From Lojkania enalia (lineage: Eukaryota; Ascomycota; Dothideomycetes; Pleosporales), in assembly GCA_010094045.1 (NCBI GenBank), contig ML986663.1:147679-211678 (forward strand): a stretch of 64,000 bases of DNA. Reading direction: 5' to 3'. Under the pieces are notes generated by a model. The model was not told the origin of the DNA. It made no database searches and worked only from the letters and a program-made list of their open reading frames with translations. This document shows, piece by piece, positions 46,278 through 58,561 of the stretch; position 1 is the first letter of the stretch; each line of letters starts with the position of its first letter. Both the position numbers and the translations under genes were made by a program.

Positions 46278-48880
46278 TATACTAATTATTTTATTATAAG
46301 AATTAGTTAATTAATTCTATCTAACTTATTTTTAGCGTTAATTAGTACTATATAGATTAGCATCTATATCTTATCTTTCTTAATAACTATTAGAAGAAAA
46401 TTCTTTTCTATTCTAAGGCCCTAAACTTCTACTAAGCTAGTAACTTTAATATAATAGATTATCTAATTCTACTAATTTAATTACTTCTCTACTTTTCTAT
46501 TAGTTAAGTATTTAAAAAGAGCTTAATATTTCTTTTAGATTAATTACTCCCTCGACTTAATAGTAGGTACTAACTTTTTCTATAAGATTCTAAAAATCTT
46601 ATAGCTAGTTATATTATTATTAGAATATTACTATATATAATATAGAAAGTATTATTAATCTTAATCTAATTCTTCTTTATTAATTATACTAGTCTCTTAC
46701 CTAGTTCTAATCTATTATTTATATTAAAGTTATCTCTTTATATATAACTCTACTAGAGGAGTATCTTTCTATTTCCCCTTCTAGATTTATCTTTAGAGTC
46801 TAGAACTTACCTATATTAAAAAGGGGAGGTTCTAGTTTATAGATTTTAACCTTTTTAAGAGATATACTTAGATCTAAATATTCTTATACTTTGAGTCTAC
46901 TAGCTATTAGTTTATACTATTTAAGCTAATCCTTCTAATTACTAGAAGTACTAAGTATTTTCTTCTTAAATATAGCTATAGAGGAGTATATAACTATTAT
47001 AATACTAGAGAATAAAATAGTTTCAAATATAATATAGTATATTAATAAACTTATAAAGTATAGAATTTATATATAATTCTAATAGCTAAATACCTAAAGA
47101 TTGTTAGTAAACGATAAAGATAATAATATTATAATATTATAATACTAAATAAAAAAAATATAATATTAATTATAATAATTATATAAAAAGGTTAAGTTAT
47201 AGTTATTTTAGTATAGTAACCGGGCTTATAACTATAGTAAGAGGCGAATCTTATCTTAGGGAGGGAGATAAAGAGTTAAACTAGTTAATTAAAGATAACT
47301 AGCGGGCTATATTTATATATATAAAAAAGGGGTATATTAACTAATATCTAGTGTAATATCTAGTATAATATCGATTGTAATATTATACGTTAATATCTAA
47401 TACAGCTTAGTAGACTAGCTGAAAATTTCTATAATATAATATTTTTATACTAAACCTACTATATAAAAACTTCTAGAACTCTTTATTAAGGTAAGAAGTT
47501 CTAAAACCACATACTATTACTATTAATAGAGTAGAAGAGTAGGAGGTTAAAAAATACTAGTTAGTAAGTTATATTATAAAACTCTTAAATACTATATAAA
47601 ATAGGTAGAATATAATTCTAATCTAGTCTAGTATAAAGCTTTAAATTTTATAGGTTTATTTTATAAACTAAGAGCTTTTTATAATAAGTATATAAATTAG
47701 CTAGAACTTCTAAAAGCTTTAACTAAATAGATTAAAGTATATCAAAATAGTATAGAAAATATAGATTATCTAATAAATAATAATATATAAGAGTTAAGTA
47801 GTAGATTTAAAAACTAAATTATAGGCCTAAAATTACTCCTCTATAGTATTTAGAGGGTCTAATAGTAGGCTATTAAATATCTTTCTAATTCTCTCCTTTT
47901 CTTCTCTTCTTATTTTTTTTCCCCTTTAAACTCCTCCTAAACTTTCTCTATCTTATTTTTAACCGCCTAAAAGCGCTATAATATTAGTTTAAAGGTTAGA
48001 TATTAAAATTTTTAAAGCTAAAACCTAATAGAGTATTTTAATACTCTAGTAAAATAAAGCTATCTAGATACTAGTTATAGAAAGGCTAGTTTCCTAACTC
48101 TTTACAGCTTAGGCTATAAATACTAGACTATGAGTAGATTTTAAAACAGCCTTAAAAACTATCTTTTTATCTTTAAACTACTACCTATAGTTTAAGATAG
48201 CCCTAGAGGACTAGAAACTCCTCCTTATAATAGAAGGGGATTTATAAATATATTAGTAATAAGTACTCTATTAATATTAGATATAATTTATATAGGGTTA
48301 TACTTTTTATTTTATAAGGTATAATACTAGCATTTTTTTTAATTTTAGAGATTAAAAGGTAAATATTATATACTACTTATAGATAAGTATATATATAGTC
48401 TAAAGGTAAATAATCTAAAAGGCCTTTAAAGAGACTCTAGAAGGTAGGTAGAATAGTAAATTAATTAATTTTTTTTCTATAAAGTATTAGTAATATATTT
48501 AATAATTAATAATTCTAGAGATATATAATAATATATATAGAGTAGAAGTTATTATTTAGTTAAGAAAGTTTAGTTAATAGTAACCTAGTAATATATTAAA
48601 GCTAGTAAACGCTTATTACTATATACAATAAAATTACAATATTAATAAACTATTATAATAGTAGTTACTAGCTAATATATAGGTTAATCGCGCCTACTAT
48701 AAAAACCTTACTTAATATTATATTAATATATAAATACATCTCTATAAGTAATTATATATATTAGTTATTACTAATAAATACCTTTTTAAAGAAATTTCTT
48801 TATACTAGAATCTATCTATAATAGCCCTAATTCCCTCTCGAACTAGTATAAATAGGGACTATTAGCCTATAAGAAGAGAG
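46278..48880 (+). mobile_element. Ty3/Gypsy chromovirus remnant, 3' part with chromodomain
   Basis: A degraded integrase C-terminal chromodomain is readable at about 47532-47700: KILVSKLYYKTLKYYIK*VEYN continues with an aligned 'NFIGLFYKLRAFYNKY' block, both in one frame. Tryptophan positions of the family (KW, TWY) are stop codons TAG here, as expected if TGG was hit by RIP. An LTR-like repeat follows at 48881. The remaining sequence is too degraded to name domains. Left limit is set by B1 and may include other repeats. Confidence 0.65.
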
Positions 48881-49166
48881 GTAGTATAATAATATAAAGA
48901 AATTGTTTTATAAAAAGTTTTATATATAATTTTATCTTATAGTTTTTTACTTATCTTATTCTACTCTTAGCTCTATCCCTTTTTCTATCTATATATAGTT
49001 ATATACTCCTTTATAAGTAGCTTAGTAGTTTTTCTATATTCTTTTATATAAGGCCTATAAGTATTAATAGAATTTCTAGATCTTTAAACCCCTATATACT
49101 TCTATATACCTCTAAGTAGATTTATACTATATTTAAATTTATTATCTTACCTATACTATTATACTA
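48881..49166 (+). repeat. LTR-like repeat, copy 1
   Basis: About 285 bp closely resembling 60725-61010 in the same orientation (shared blocks such as agcttagtagttttt, aaggcctataagtattaatagaat, ctaagtagatttatactata). It follows the chromodomain remnant, fitting a 3' LTR. A TATAAATAG motif 32 bp before the shared part suggests that the true LTR starts further left, so the shared block may be only part of it. Confidence 0.6.
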
Positions 49167-52100
49167 TCTAGATTAATATATAATAGCTTAATATAGTAAT
49201 ATATAATTAACTTATAAAGAATTATAAATTATTCTTATAATTTTAGCTATTAATTAAAGTTAAGTTTTAACTAAGAATAGTACTATAATAACTTTTCGCT
49301 ACTCTTAAAGTACTTTCTACTTTTAATATACTAGAATAGCTATATAATATAATTATAAGCCGAATTTAAAGAAGCTTATAAAAACTAAAGAGGAAGTACT
49401 TATTAGTTATATTTTTAATTAGGATTTATAAGAATTTCCGCTTATAATTAATAGTATATAAATTATAGTAAATATACTATTAGCTAAATATAGTACTAGC
49501 GTATTTTATAAGCAAGTCGCCTACCTAAGTAAGTCGCCTACTTTTACTAAGAAGTTATACCCTACCTACTTATAACGCGATGTAGTAACTACTTTAACCT
49601 TAATTAATCTATTAAGAAAGTTAGATATTACTAGCTATTTTAGCTATTAATTAAGATTAAATTTAGAGCGTATAAAGTGCTATAACTATCTATAATATCC
49701 CTTAAATAACGCTTAAAGACTAATACACTAGTAAGCTTTTACAATATAATTATAAGCCTAATTTAAAGAAGTTTACAAAGCTAGAAGAATCAACTATAAT
49801 ATAATATATAAGATATAGCTAACTATTTACTTAGAGCTCGCTCTATAGACTAGATTGGTAAAAACTAGCTAATAAACTTTATTAATCGCATTCTTAAGAT
49901 TAAAATATACTTCTATTAAAAATATAACTATTAAAAAGCTTTCTATAAGGATCCTAAAGTTATTAGTAGCTAGTTTAACCTAGTATATAATACTAAAGTA
50001 AAGTATAGTATTATTAATAATAATATCTATAATTTTAATAAGATAGGCTTCTAGATAGGTATTATATCTACTAGTAAAATAATTACTAGTATTAAGCCAT
50101 TAGCTAGTTAACTAAAATTATTACAGCTAGATAATTATAAGTAGATAATAGTTATTTAGGCTATTAACACTCGCGGTAATACTATCCTACTATTTATTAT
50201 CTTTACTAGTAAGTAACACCTCTCTATATAGTATTAGGGCGATAATATACTACTTAGAGGAGTAATCGCGCTAAGTAATAGTAGATAGATAAATAATAAG
50301 CTTATAATTAAATAGCTAGAGTATTTTAATTAGTATATAAAGTAGTATATAGTAAGCGCTTATTATCTACTAGTTATTAATAGCTATAAAAGCTATAGAT
50401 CTATTGAGTTTCAGCTACTCTATAAAGAGAAGAATATTATTCTATTATATATACTAGTATATTTATTATATCTACTATAGCCTCTAGATATAGGCTACTT
50501 CTCGCTATTAAAGAAAGTATATAGGTATAAGATTAATAAGCTTATATAAGCTAGTATCTACTATATTATAAAGCTTAACTTTCTACTAATCTTTCCTATA
50601 GTATATTAGCGCTCTATTACCAAGGCTAATATATATATAAGCTTTTAAGGTACTAGTCTAATACTATATAATTCTAATATAGTACTATTAAAGTTTAATA
50701 TTAAGCTTTATACTCTATTACTACTAGTAGTAGCTAATTGCCTCTGGGAGTTAAAAATACTAACTAATACTATTAAACTAGGGTCTTAAATAATACTAAT
50801 TTAAAACCGTATAATTAGATATTAGAATAGCTTACCTACTACGATTAATAATTTTCTTAATTTACTTACTAAGAGTACTATATAGATAGTTTATTTATAT
50901 ATACTATTTTAGTGTTAGATTAGTTAGCTTTAAAAAGTAAATAAGGCTCTATTACAGCGTAAAAAGGGATTAAAAAAGGTTTTATAGAAGTAAGGTAGCT
51001 TTACTAAGGCTAAAGCTGCTGAGATAGCTATTTAAAAGAAGGTAGATAAGCAGCTAGAAAATGAAGTACGCGTAGGTAGAAAGTATAGAAGAGTAGATAT
51101 ACTATACTAGAAGTACTATAACCGCTGTAGTAAGTCTAGATATAATACTAGAATTTATATAGTAGTAGATAAATAGTATATCTATCCCCTATTAAATTAT
51201 TATAGTAATACCTACAGGTGTTATTATAATATACGCCTCTAAATATAGAGATAACTAATAAGATAGGCGACTTACTTAGGTAGGCAACTCGCTTATAAAA
51301 TACGTTAGCTAGATTAGTATCTACTAGTCTTAAAACTTTATATAGTATACCGAGCGTTTTAAAATCTAATTAAACCGTCTTTATAATTAATAGTAAGCTC
51401 TATATAAAGATCTAATAATTATAGATATATAGTTTTAACTTTTATAGAGTATAAAAAAGTATAGAATTTAAAATAAGCATACTTATAATTTTAATAAGAT
51501 AAACTTTATAATAGACTAAATATTAGTTTAGCCAGTTATTATAGAGTTAGAGAATTATTATATAAAGGCTATTCAGCTAGATAATTATAAATAGACTATA
51601 ATAATCTTAGTAATTAATATAATTAGCTAAGTAATCCTACTATTTATTATCTTTAAAAGCGTTTACTACCTATCTTATTAATATAAGAATAATAATTATT
51701 AGACTATTAGGTGATTATAACTAGTAATAATAGTTAGATAAATAATAAGATTAGTATTATCTAGCTTAAATATTTTAATTAGTATATAAAGAGCTGTATA
51801 ATAGATACCTATTAATTACTAGTTGTTAACAGCTATAATAGTTATATTTTACTTAAGTTTTAAGAGATTTATAAGAAAGAGAAGATTATCTATCTCTATA
51901 TACCGCTATATTTATTATACCTACTATAGCTACTTAATATAGGCTACTTCTCGCTATTAAAATATATATATAGTACTAAAATCTTAATCTTAGTATATAG
52001 TTATATTAACTATATTAATAAGACTACCTTCTTTCTAACCTTTAAAGTAGCCTATAATTAACTAATTATAGAGGCTAATATTTATATAAGCTTTTAAGGC

Positions 52101-52641
52101 GCTAGAATAATACTATATAATTTAGAAGTAGTATTATTAAAGCTTAATATTAAGCTATATATACTAATACTACTTATATTAGAAACTACCCTTTAGAAAG
52201 CTAAAATACCTAGTAATATATATAAACTAGAAGCTTAATTAATAATAAGTTATAGTAGAATTTGGTAATATTAAAATTTATTACCTATATTAATTATTAT
52301 AGCCTTTAATTAGCTTTAAAAGGATACTATAAAAATAACGTATTCAATTATACTAATAGCTAATTAAATTAAAAGCTTTAAATAAGTAAATAAGATAGTA
52401 ATAAAATAAAAATAATAGAAAAGAAAGCGATTATAGAAGTAGAAGATTCTAATAAAAGTTATAGATAAAGATATAATTAATTAAAATAATATTAAGGGGT
52501 ATATTAATAAGAAAATTTATAATTAGAGTACTTAGCTATAAGAGAATAGCTAGCTTTAATAAAATTATAGGTACTATAAATAGTCTAGCTAATATATACT
52601 AATCTAGCCTATATTATATTTAGTAAGTAAGTTATTAACTA
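49163..52641 (+). mobile_element. pogo/Fot1-like transposon copy D1, interrupted by element C
   Basis: Two blocks, about 49163-49498 and 51306-52641, are together collinear with the reverse complement of D2. The left terminal repeat is missing at the junction with the LTR, and the right one is incomplete where B2 begins. A decayed transposase runs on the + strand (frame remnants with the order of pogo transposases). At the position where C sits, D2 has an uninterrupted TA, so D2 shows the pre-insertion state. Confidence 0.75.
49499..51305 (+). mobile_element. pogo/Fot1-like transposon C, nested in D1
   Basis: 1,807 bp with inverted ends GCGTATTTTATAAGCAAGTC and its counterpart ending CTCGCTTATAAAATACGT, flanked by TA on both sides. 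Each end has two tandem units (TAAGYAAGTCGCCTAC) with a 17-bp period. On the + strand, transposase traces remain in order: NNNIYNFDK, then LLFIIFTSK, then YxLLIxSYKSY, corresponding to the first Asp block, the following strand block and the second Asp block of pogo-type DDE transposases. Many stop codons. Confidence 0.85.
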
Positions 52642-54490
52642 ACGTATTCTACTATTAAAGCAGCTAAACTATTAAAGCGGCTACTTTTTCTTAGCGTTAT
52701 AAACACTACGTACGAACTATAATAAATCTATAATACAACCTTCTATTAATTTAATAAGAAGGTAGAATTAAGCTTACTTTATAGGCGTATAAATTAGGCT
52801 AATTTAAAAGCGTATAACGCGCTACTATAACTTTTAATATATAATATTAACAACTCTCTACTTAACTTTATAGAATCGCGTTTCGCTCTCGTATATAACT
52901 AAATTACTAGAAGCTTATAGTAACTAAAGAATAAATAATCGTATAATATATTCTTAACCTTAATTCGCAAGGATTTATACCCTAGCTATATAAGATAGTA
53001 GATATAGTAGATAAACTATTAGGCGTACGTAGTAGAATACTTATAGAAAAGAATTAGTCTAAATAATTTATAGCGTATATAAACGAGCTTAAAATAGCTC
53101 TTAATTAAGTAAAGGATTATTAAAGAATAAAATAAGAGAATCTAGAGGTTATTAACGTGTGGTTTAAGCTCGTATAGGATATAATTACGAAATATAACAT
53201 ATATAATAATAATATCTACAATTTTAATAAGACAGGCTTTTAGATAAGTATTATTAGTACTATAAAGGTTATTACAGGTTTAGAATATTATATAAAGTCT
53301 ACTCTTATACAGCTAGATAATTATAAGTAGGTTATAGTTATTTAGAGCATCTATACTACTGTATATATAACCCCGTTATTTATTATCTATAAAGAACGCG
53401 TCTATATTTCTATATAGTATAAAGAAGTAAATATACTATATAATTAGAAAATTTCAGTCTCTAAAAACGGCTAGATAAATAACGCGCTTAGTCTTAAGTA
53501 GCTAAAATACTTTAATAAGTATATAAAAATACGTTAGGTAGAATTATATAGGCTACTTATTTTAAACGGCTATAAAAGCTACCTTAACTAAGAATTTAAA
53601 AATTACTACCTTATATAAAAGATTCTAACACTTTATATACCTTCTTATTTATTATATATACTTCAGCCTTTTAATATAGTTTACTTTTTACTATTAAAGC
53701 TGAAATACTTGCAGCGTATATAAGACTTAATATACTAATACATCTACTATATTAATAAAGAAGGCTTCTTTCCAGCCTTTAAAGACGCGTTTTTTAATAT
53801 ATTTATGTATAAGAACTATTAAAAGTCTTTTAAAGTAATAGAAATTATTCCTCTAAATATATAGGTTATATTAGATTACCTTAATATATAACTATATACC
53901 CTACTAGAACTACTTCTATAAGAAGACTCCTAATAGTTTAAAACTCTAAGTAATATATATAAATTTAGGTTACAATTAATACTTATATAAAAGCCCTTTA
54001 TACGATTACTAAAAGAGGTATAAGAAGGATTCTTATAGCTTATAAAAGGTGCCAAGTTAATACTATATTAGAATATACTTCTTTAAACTTATAATTCTAA
54101 GCTTAAAAAGTAATTAGAAGAAGTAACTAAGTATAAAATATATAAAAGAAAGTAAATTCAGTATAGTAGTATAGTATTATATAGTAAGAGATCTTTATAT
54201 ATAGCTGCTGAAGTATCTATAAGCTCTTAGCTCTTTAAGAAGACTTATAGTACTAATACTTAAGAAAGGGCTTAACTAGCTTAATACTATTATAGTAACT
54301 GTAGTAAGACTGGATATAATACTTATACGTACTAAAAGGATAGTAGAGAAAATTCTAAATTAGATAAAAGTATATTATATATAGAATCTCTTATTAGTAT
54401 TAAATAAATTAACTTTTCGTATATAGTATTTGTTATATTAAGAAAAAGTAGCCGCTTCGATGGTTTAGCCGCTTTAATAGTAGAATACGT
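52642..54490 (+). mobile_element. pogo/Fot1-like transposon copy B2 (complete ends)
   Basis: Exactly 1,849 bp between TA dinucleotides. Left end ACGTATTCTACTATTAAAGC, right end its inverted counterpart ...TAGTAGAATACGT. Two tandem units of ACTATTAAAGCRGCTA (17-bp period) lie in each end and CTTTTTCTTAG marks the inner border, as in A1/A2 (CTTTTTCTTGG). Orientation is opposite to A1, A2 and B1. The transposase frame is destroyed by stops. Confidence 0.9.
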
Positions 54491-54679
54491 TATATTTTAT
54501 ATAATAGTTAAAGTAAATATAAATTCTTATAAACCTAGGTTAAATATATATTAAATAATAACCTTCTCTTTAAGTTTTATTAGTCTTTTTAAGTTAGGCT
54601 TATAATTATATTATTAGTAAATTTTAGTATATTATTAGTATATAATTATTTAAATTATATTAAATATTAAAATAGTATA

Positions 54680-57600
54680 ACGTAGTTTATAAGTAATCTA
54701 TTAATATAAGTAAGCTATTACTCTACTAAAATTCGAATAACTTAATCGCGATAATTATTAACTACGTATATATATACTATGGGAAGTAATAGTCTATTAG
54801 ATTATTTAACATCTATACTATTAACTTAGTACATTTAAGTATTATAGCTAGACTATTTATAGTACTTACAGCTCTATTAAAGCTAGCTACTTCTTTATAG
54901 TTAAGTACTCCGATTATAAATTTTCTTATTAATCTACCCCTCAACGTTATTTTAATTAATTATATTCTTACCTACAGCCTTTATTAGAATCTCCTACTTT
55001 TATAATCGCTTTCTTTTCTATTATTTTTACTTTATTACTACCTCGTTTACTTACTTAAAACTTTTAATTTAATTAGCTATTAGCGTAATTAAATATATTA
55101 TTATTATAACGCCTTTTTAAAGCTAATTAAAAGCTATAATAATTAATATAGGTAATAAGTCTTAATATTACTAAATTCTACTATAAATTATTATTAATTA
55201 AACCTCTAGTTTATATATATTACTAGATATTTTAGCTTTTTAGAGGGTAGTTTCTAGTATAGGTAGTATCAGCGTACGTAGCTTAATATTAAGCTTTAAT
55301 AGTACTACCTCTAAATTATATAGTACTATTCTAGCGTTTTAAAAGCTTACGCGGATATTAGGCTCTATAATTAATTGATTATAAGCTACTTTAGAAGCTA
55401 GAAGGAAAGTAGTCTTATTAATATAATTAATATAATTATATACTAAAGCTAAGATCTCAATATTATATACGCCCTTTAATAGCGAGAAGTAGTTTATATT
55501 AAGTAGTTATAGTAGATATAATAAATATAGCAGTATATAGAGATAGATAATCTTCTCCTTTTTATAGATCTCTTAAAACTTAAGCGAAACGTAGCTATTA
55601 TAGCTATTAATAACTAGTAATCGATAGATATCTATTATACGGCTTTTTATATACTAATTAAAGTACTTAAACTAGGTAATACTAATCTTATTATTTATCT
55701 AGCTATTATTATTAGTTATAATCGCCTAATTGTCTAATATATTATTACTCTTATACTAATAAGATAGGTAGTAGACGCTCTTAAAGATATTAAGTAGTAG
55801 AATCGTCTAGCTAATTATATTAATTACTAAGATTATTATAGTCTATTTATAATTGCCTAGCTAGATAGCCTTTATATAATAATTCTCTAACCCTATAACA
55901 ACTAGCTAAGCTAATATTTAGCCTATAATAAAGCCTATCTTATTAAAATTGTGGATATTCTTATCTTAAATTCTATACTTCTCCTTTATACTCTATAAAA
56001 ACTAGAACTATATACCTATAATTATTAGATCTTTATATAGAGCTTACTACTAATTATAAAAATAGTTTAATCGGGTTTTAAGGTATTTAGTATATCTTAT
56101 AAAGTTTTAAGGCTAGTAGATACTAACCTAGCTAGTACCGCGTTTAGCTAATAGTCTATTTACTATAGTTTATATACTATTAATTATAGGCGAAAATCCT
56201 TGTAAATCCTGATTAAAGATATAGCTAATAAGTACCTCCTCTTTAGTTTTTATAAGCTTCTTTAAATTCGGCTTATAATTGCGTTATATAGCTATTTTAG
56301 TATATTAAAGGTAGAGAGTATTTTAAAGGTAGTAAAAAGTTATTATAGTACTATTCTTAGTTAAAACTTAACCTTAATTAATAGTTAAGATTATAAGAAT
56401 AATTTATAATTTTTTATAGATTAATTATAACGTAAAGTACCACCGAGCCGGCCATACTACCGAGCCGGCCACTTTTTCTTGGCACCACCAACACCATGTA
56501 TAAGACCTTGATTTACTCGCCATCTATAAGAGAACCTGCGTACGAGACACTTAGACTAGATTTAGAAGAAGCTTCTATATCTTTTTGGCACGTACGAGTG
56601 TTATGCCCGGTCTTTCTACAGTTCCTACAGTACCGTTGACCAGGTTGAGCTGGTTCCTTGCTACTACCACCACGAGCCTTCTTAGATCGCTGAGGAGCTG
56701 TAGATGCCTCAGCAGCTCCGTACGAAGCTCCCTCACCATACTCTATCGTACCACCATGCTGGATTCGCTTCCGTTTACGTGTTTTATACTTCGTTATAAC
56801 CTCTAATTGCTCTTTAAGCTCTGTGATCCGGTGGCTTATAAGAGCGTTTTGATGCAGCATCAATTCAGCTCCTTTTATTAGCTGTGAGAAGCCTTCTTTA
56901 GCTTCTTTTGGTGATCGTACGAAGGACCTCTATATAAGAGTTGATTGTAACCCGAATTCTTGTGTGTTGCTTGGTGTTTTTAACTGCTATAGTGTTTCTA
57001 GTAGGGGTACCTCTAGTAGTGTACGCAACCGGACTTTAAGGCGCTTAAGAACAACCTGCGCGTTGATAGGAACTAGTCTAGATGCCTTAAAGGCCTTTTT
57101 ACAGTTCTCGTACGTAAACACATCAAAAAACGCGTCTCTAAAGGCTGGTAGAAAGCCTTCCTTATTAATATGGTAGACGCGTCGGTATACTAAGTCTCGT
57201 ACGCGCTGGGAGTACTTTAGCTTTAATAGTAAGAAGTATACCACATCAAGTGGCTGTAGGATATATAATGAATGTGCTGGCATGCAGAGGGTGAGGATCT
57301 TTCGTACAAGGTAATAATCCTTAAAATCCTGGTTTAGATGGCTCTCATGGCTATTAAGAATGAGTAGCCTATATAACCCTACCTGACGCGTCTTTATATG
57401 CGCGTTAAAGTGCTTCAACCATTTAAGACTAAGCTTATTATTTGTCCATCTATTCTTAGAAACTGAGAGCTTCCAGTCGTACGGTATATCTATCTCCTTA
57501 TACCATGCTAAGATATAGACGCGTCCTTTATAGATAATAAATGGTAGAGTTGCGTACCCAGCAGCGCAGATGCTCTAGATTACTGTAACCCACTCCTAAT

Positions 57601-58380
57601 CACCTGGCTGAATAAGCGTAGGTCTTATACGGCGTTCTGAACCTGTAACAACTTTTATAGAGCTAATTATACCCATCTAGAAGCCTATCTTATTAAAGTT
57701 ATGGATATCATCTTTATAGACACCGTACTTAGCTACCGTCTCTTATACGAGCTTAAACCACGCGTTAATAACCTCTGAATCTTCTTATAATATCCTTTAA
57801 CGGTCCTTTACTTGATTGAAAACTGTTTTAAGTTTATTTATACGCGATATAAATCGTTCAGGCCAGTTCTTACCTATAAGTATTCCACCCCGCGCACGTA
57901 ATAGTTTATCTACTATATCTGCCACCTTATAAAGCCGCGGTGTAAATCCTCGCAAATTAAGGTTAAGGATATATCGTACGATCGTCTGCTCTTCAGTTGC
58001 TGTGAGCTTTATATAATTTGGTTGAGTTTGAGGTCGAAAGGTAATTCTATGAAGCTGGTTAGAGAGCCGCTGGTGTCGCACGTTAAAAGCCGCTGCAGCG
58101 CGTCGCACGCTTCGAAATTAGCCTAAGGTATAGGCCTGAAGGGCAAGTTCAATTCTACCTTCTTAATTAGATAGATTAGCTTTGTGTTGTTGAGACATAG
58201 CGTTGCGTACGGAAAAGTTGCTATGCCAAGAAAAAGTGGCCGGCTCGGTGGTGTGGCCGGCTCGGTGGTGCTTTACGTTATATTATTATATTAAGCTATT
58301 ATATATTAATCTAGATAGGTTGTTAAAAGTTTAGTAAGATAATAGCTTACTTATACTAATAGCTTACTTATAAACTATAT
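54680..58380 (-). mobile_element. pogo/Fot1-like transposon copy D2, interrupted by A2
   Basis: Left end ACGTAGTTTATAAGTAATCT and right end ...CTTACTTATAAACTATAT are inverted copies; two tandem units (ATAAGTAAGCTATTA) with a 17-bp period lie in each. Removing A2 and one TA leaves 1,850 bp, the same size class as A and B. The transposase on the - strand is heavily decayed. D1 provides the A2-free version of the insertion region (around 49200). Confidence 0.8.
56430..58278 (-). mobile_element. pogo/Fot1-like transposon copy A2, nested in D2 (best-preserved transposase)
   Basis: 1,849 bp, same ends and length as A1, flanked by TA. Transposase pieces on the - strand: helix-turn-helix and CENP-B-like region (57797-58108, FNVRHQRLSNQLHRITFRPQ ... 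LTATEEQTIVRYIL), DDE region (56987-57418, including YRLLILNSHESHLNQDFKDY) and C-terminal coiled/zinc-knuckle region (56513-56863, with RYCRNCRKTGHNTRTC, a CX2CX4HX4C knuckle). At the second catalytic Asp block the family usually has DGHxSH; here it is NSHESH, so Asp and Gly are replaced by residues reachable by G-to-A. Stops interrupt the frame elsewhere. It is the least AT-shifted element in the AT-rich tract. Confidence 0.92.
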
Positions 58381-58561
58381 TATCTTTTACTATTTATTTA
58401 TCTATTTTTAGTAGTTAAAAAATCTAAATTTATTTAATTCTTATTTTAAACTATATTCTTATTATTTTATTATTATATTATTATTTAAAGCTTAAATATT
58501 ATATTTTAGTAATAAAGTAAACTACTTACTTATATAAGCTATTTAATTATAAGATATATTA

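Larger units (their letters stand above)
54491..58559 (-). mobile_element. Partial pogo-like element F surrounding D2
   Basis: Left block 54491-54679 resembles the transposase N-terminal region of D-type elements on the - strand (for example tcttataaacctaggtta against tccttgtaaatcctgatta in D2); right block 58381-58559 ends in a terminal-repeat-like stretch with TTATATAAGCTATTTAATTATAAG. Together they make about 370 bp, so most of the element is missing. The assignment is tentative because both blocks are very AT-rich. Confidence 0.4.

Noticed and set aside
49499..51305. CRISPR-like or satellite array from the repeated 17-bp units
   Set aside because: Units occur only in pairs at inverted ends of transposons, not as an array with spacers; the organism is a fungus.
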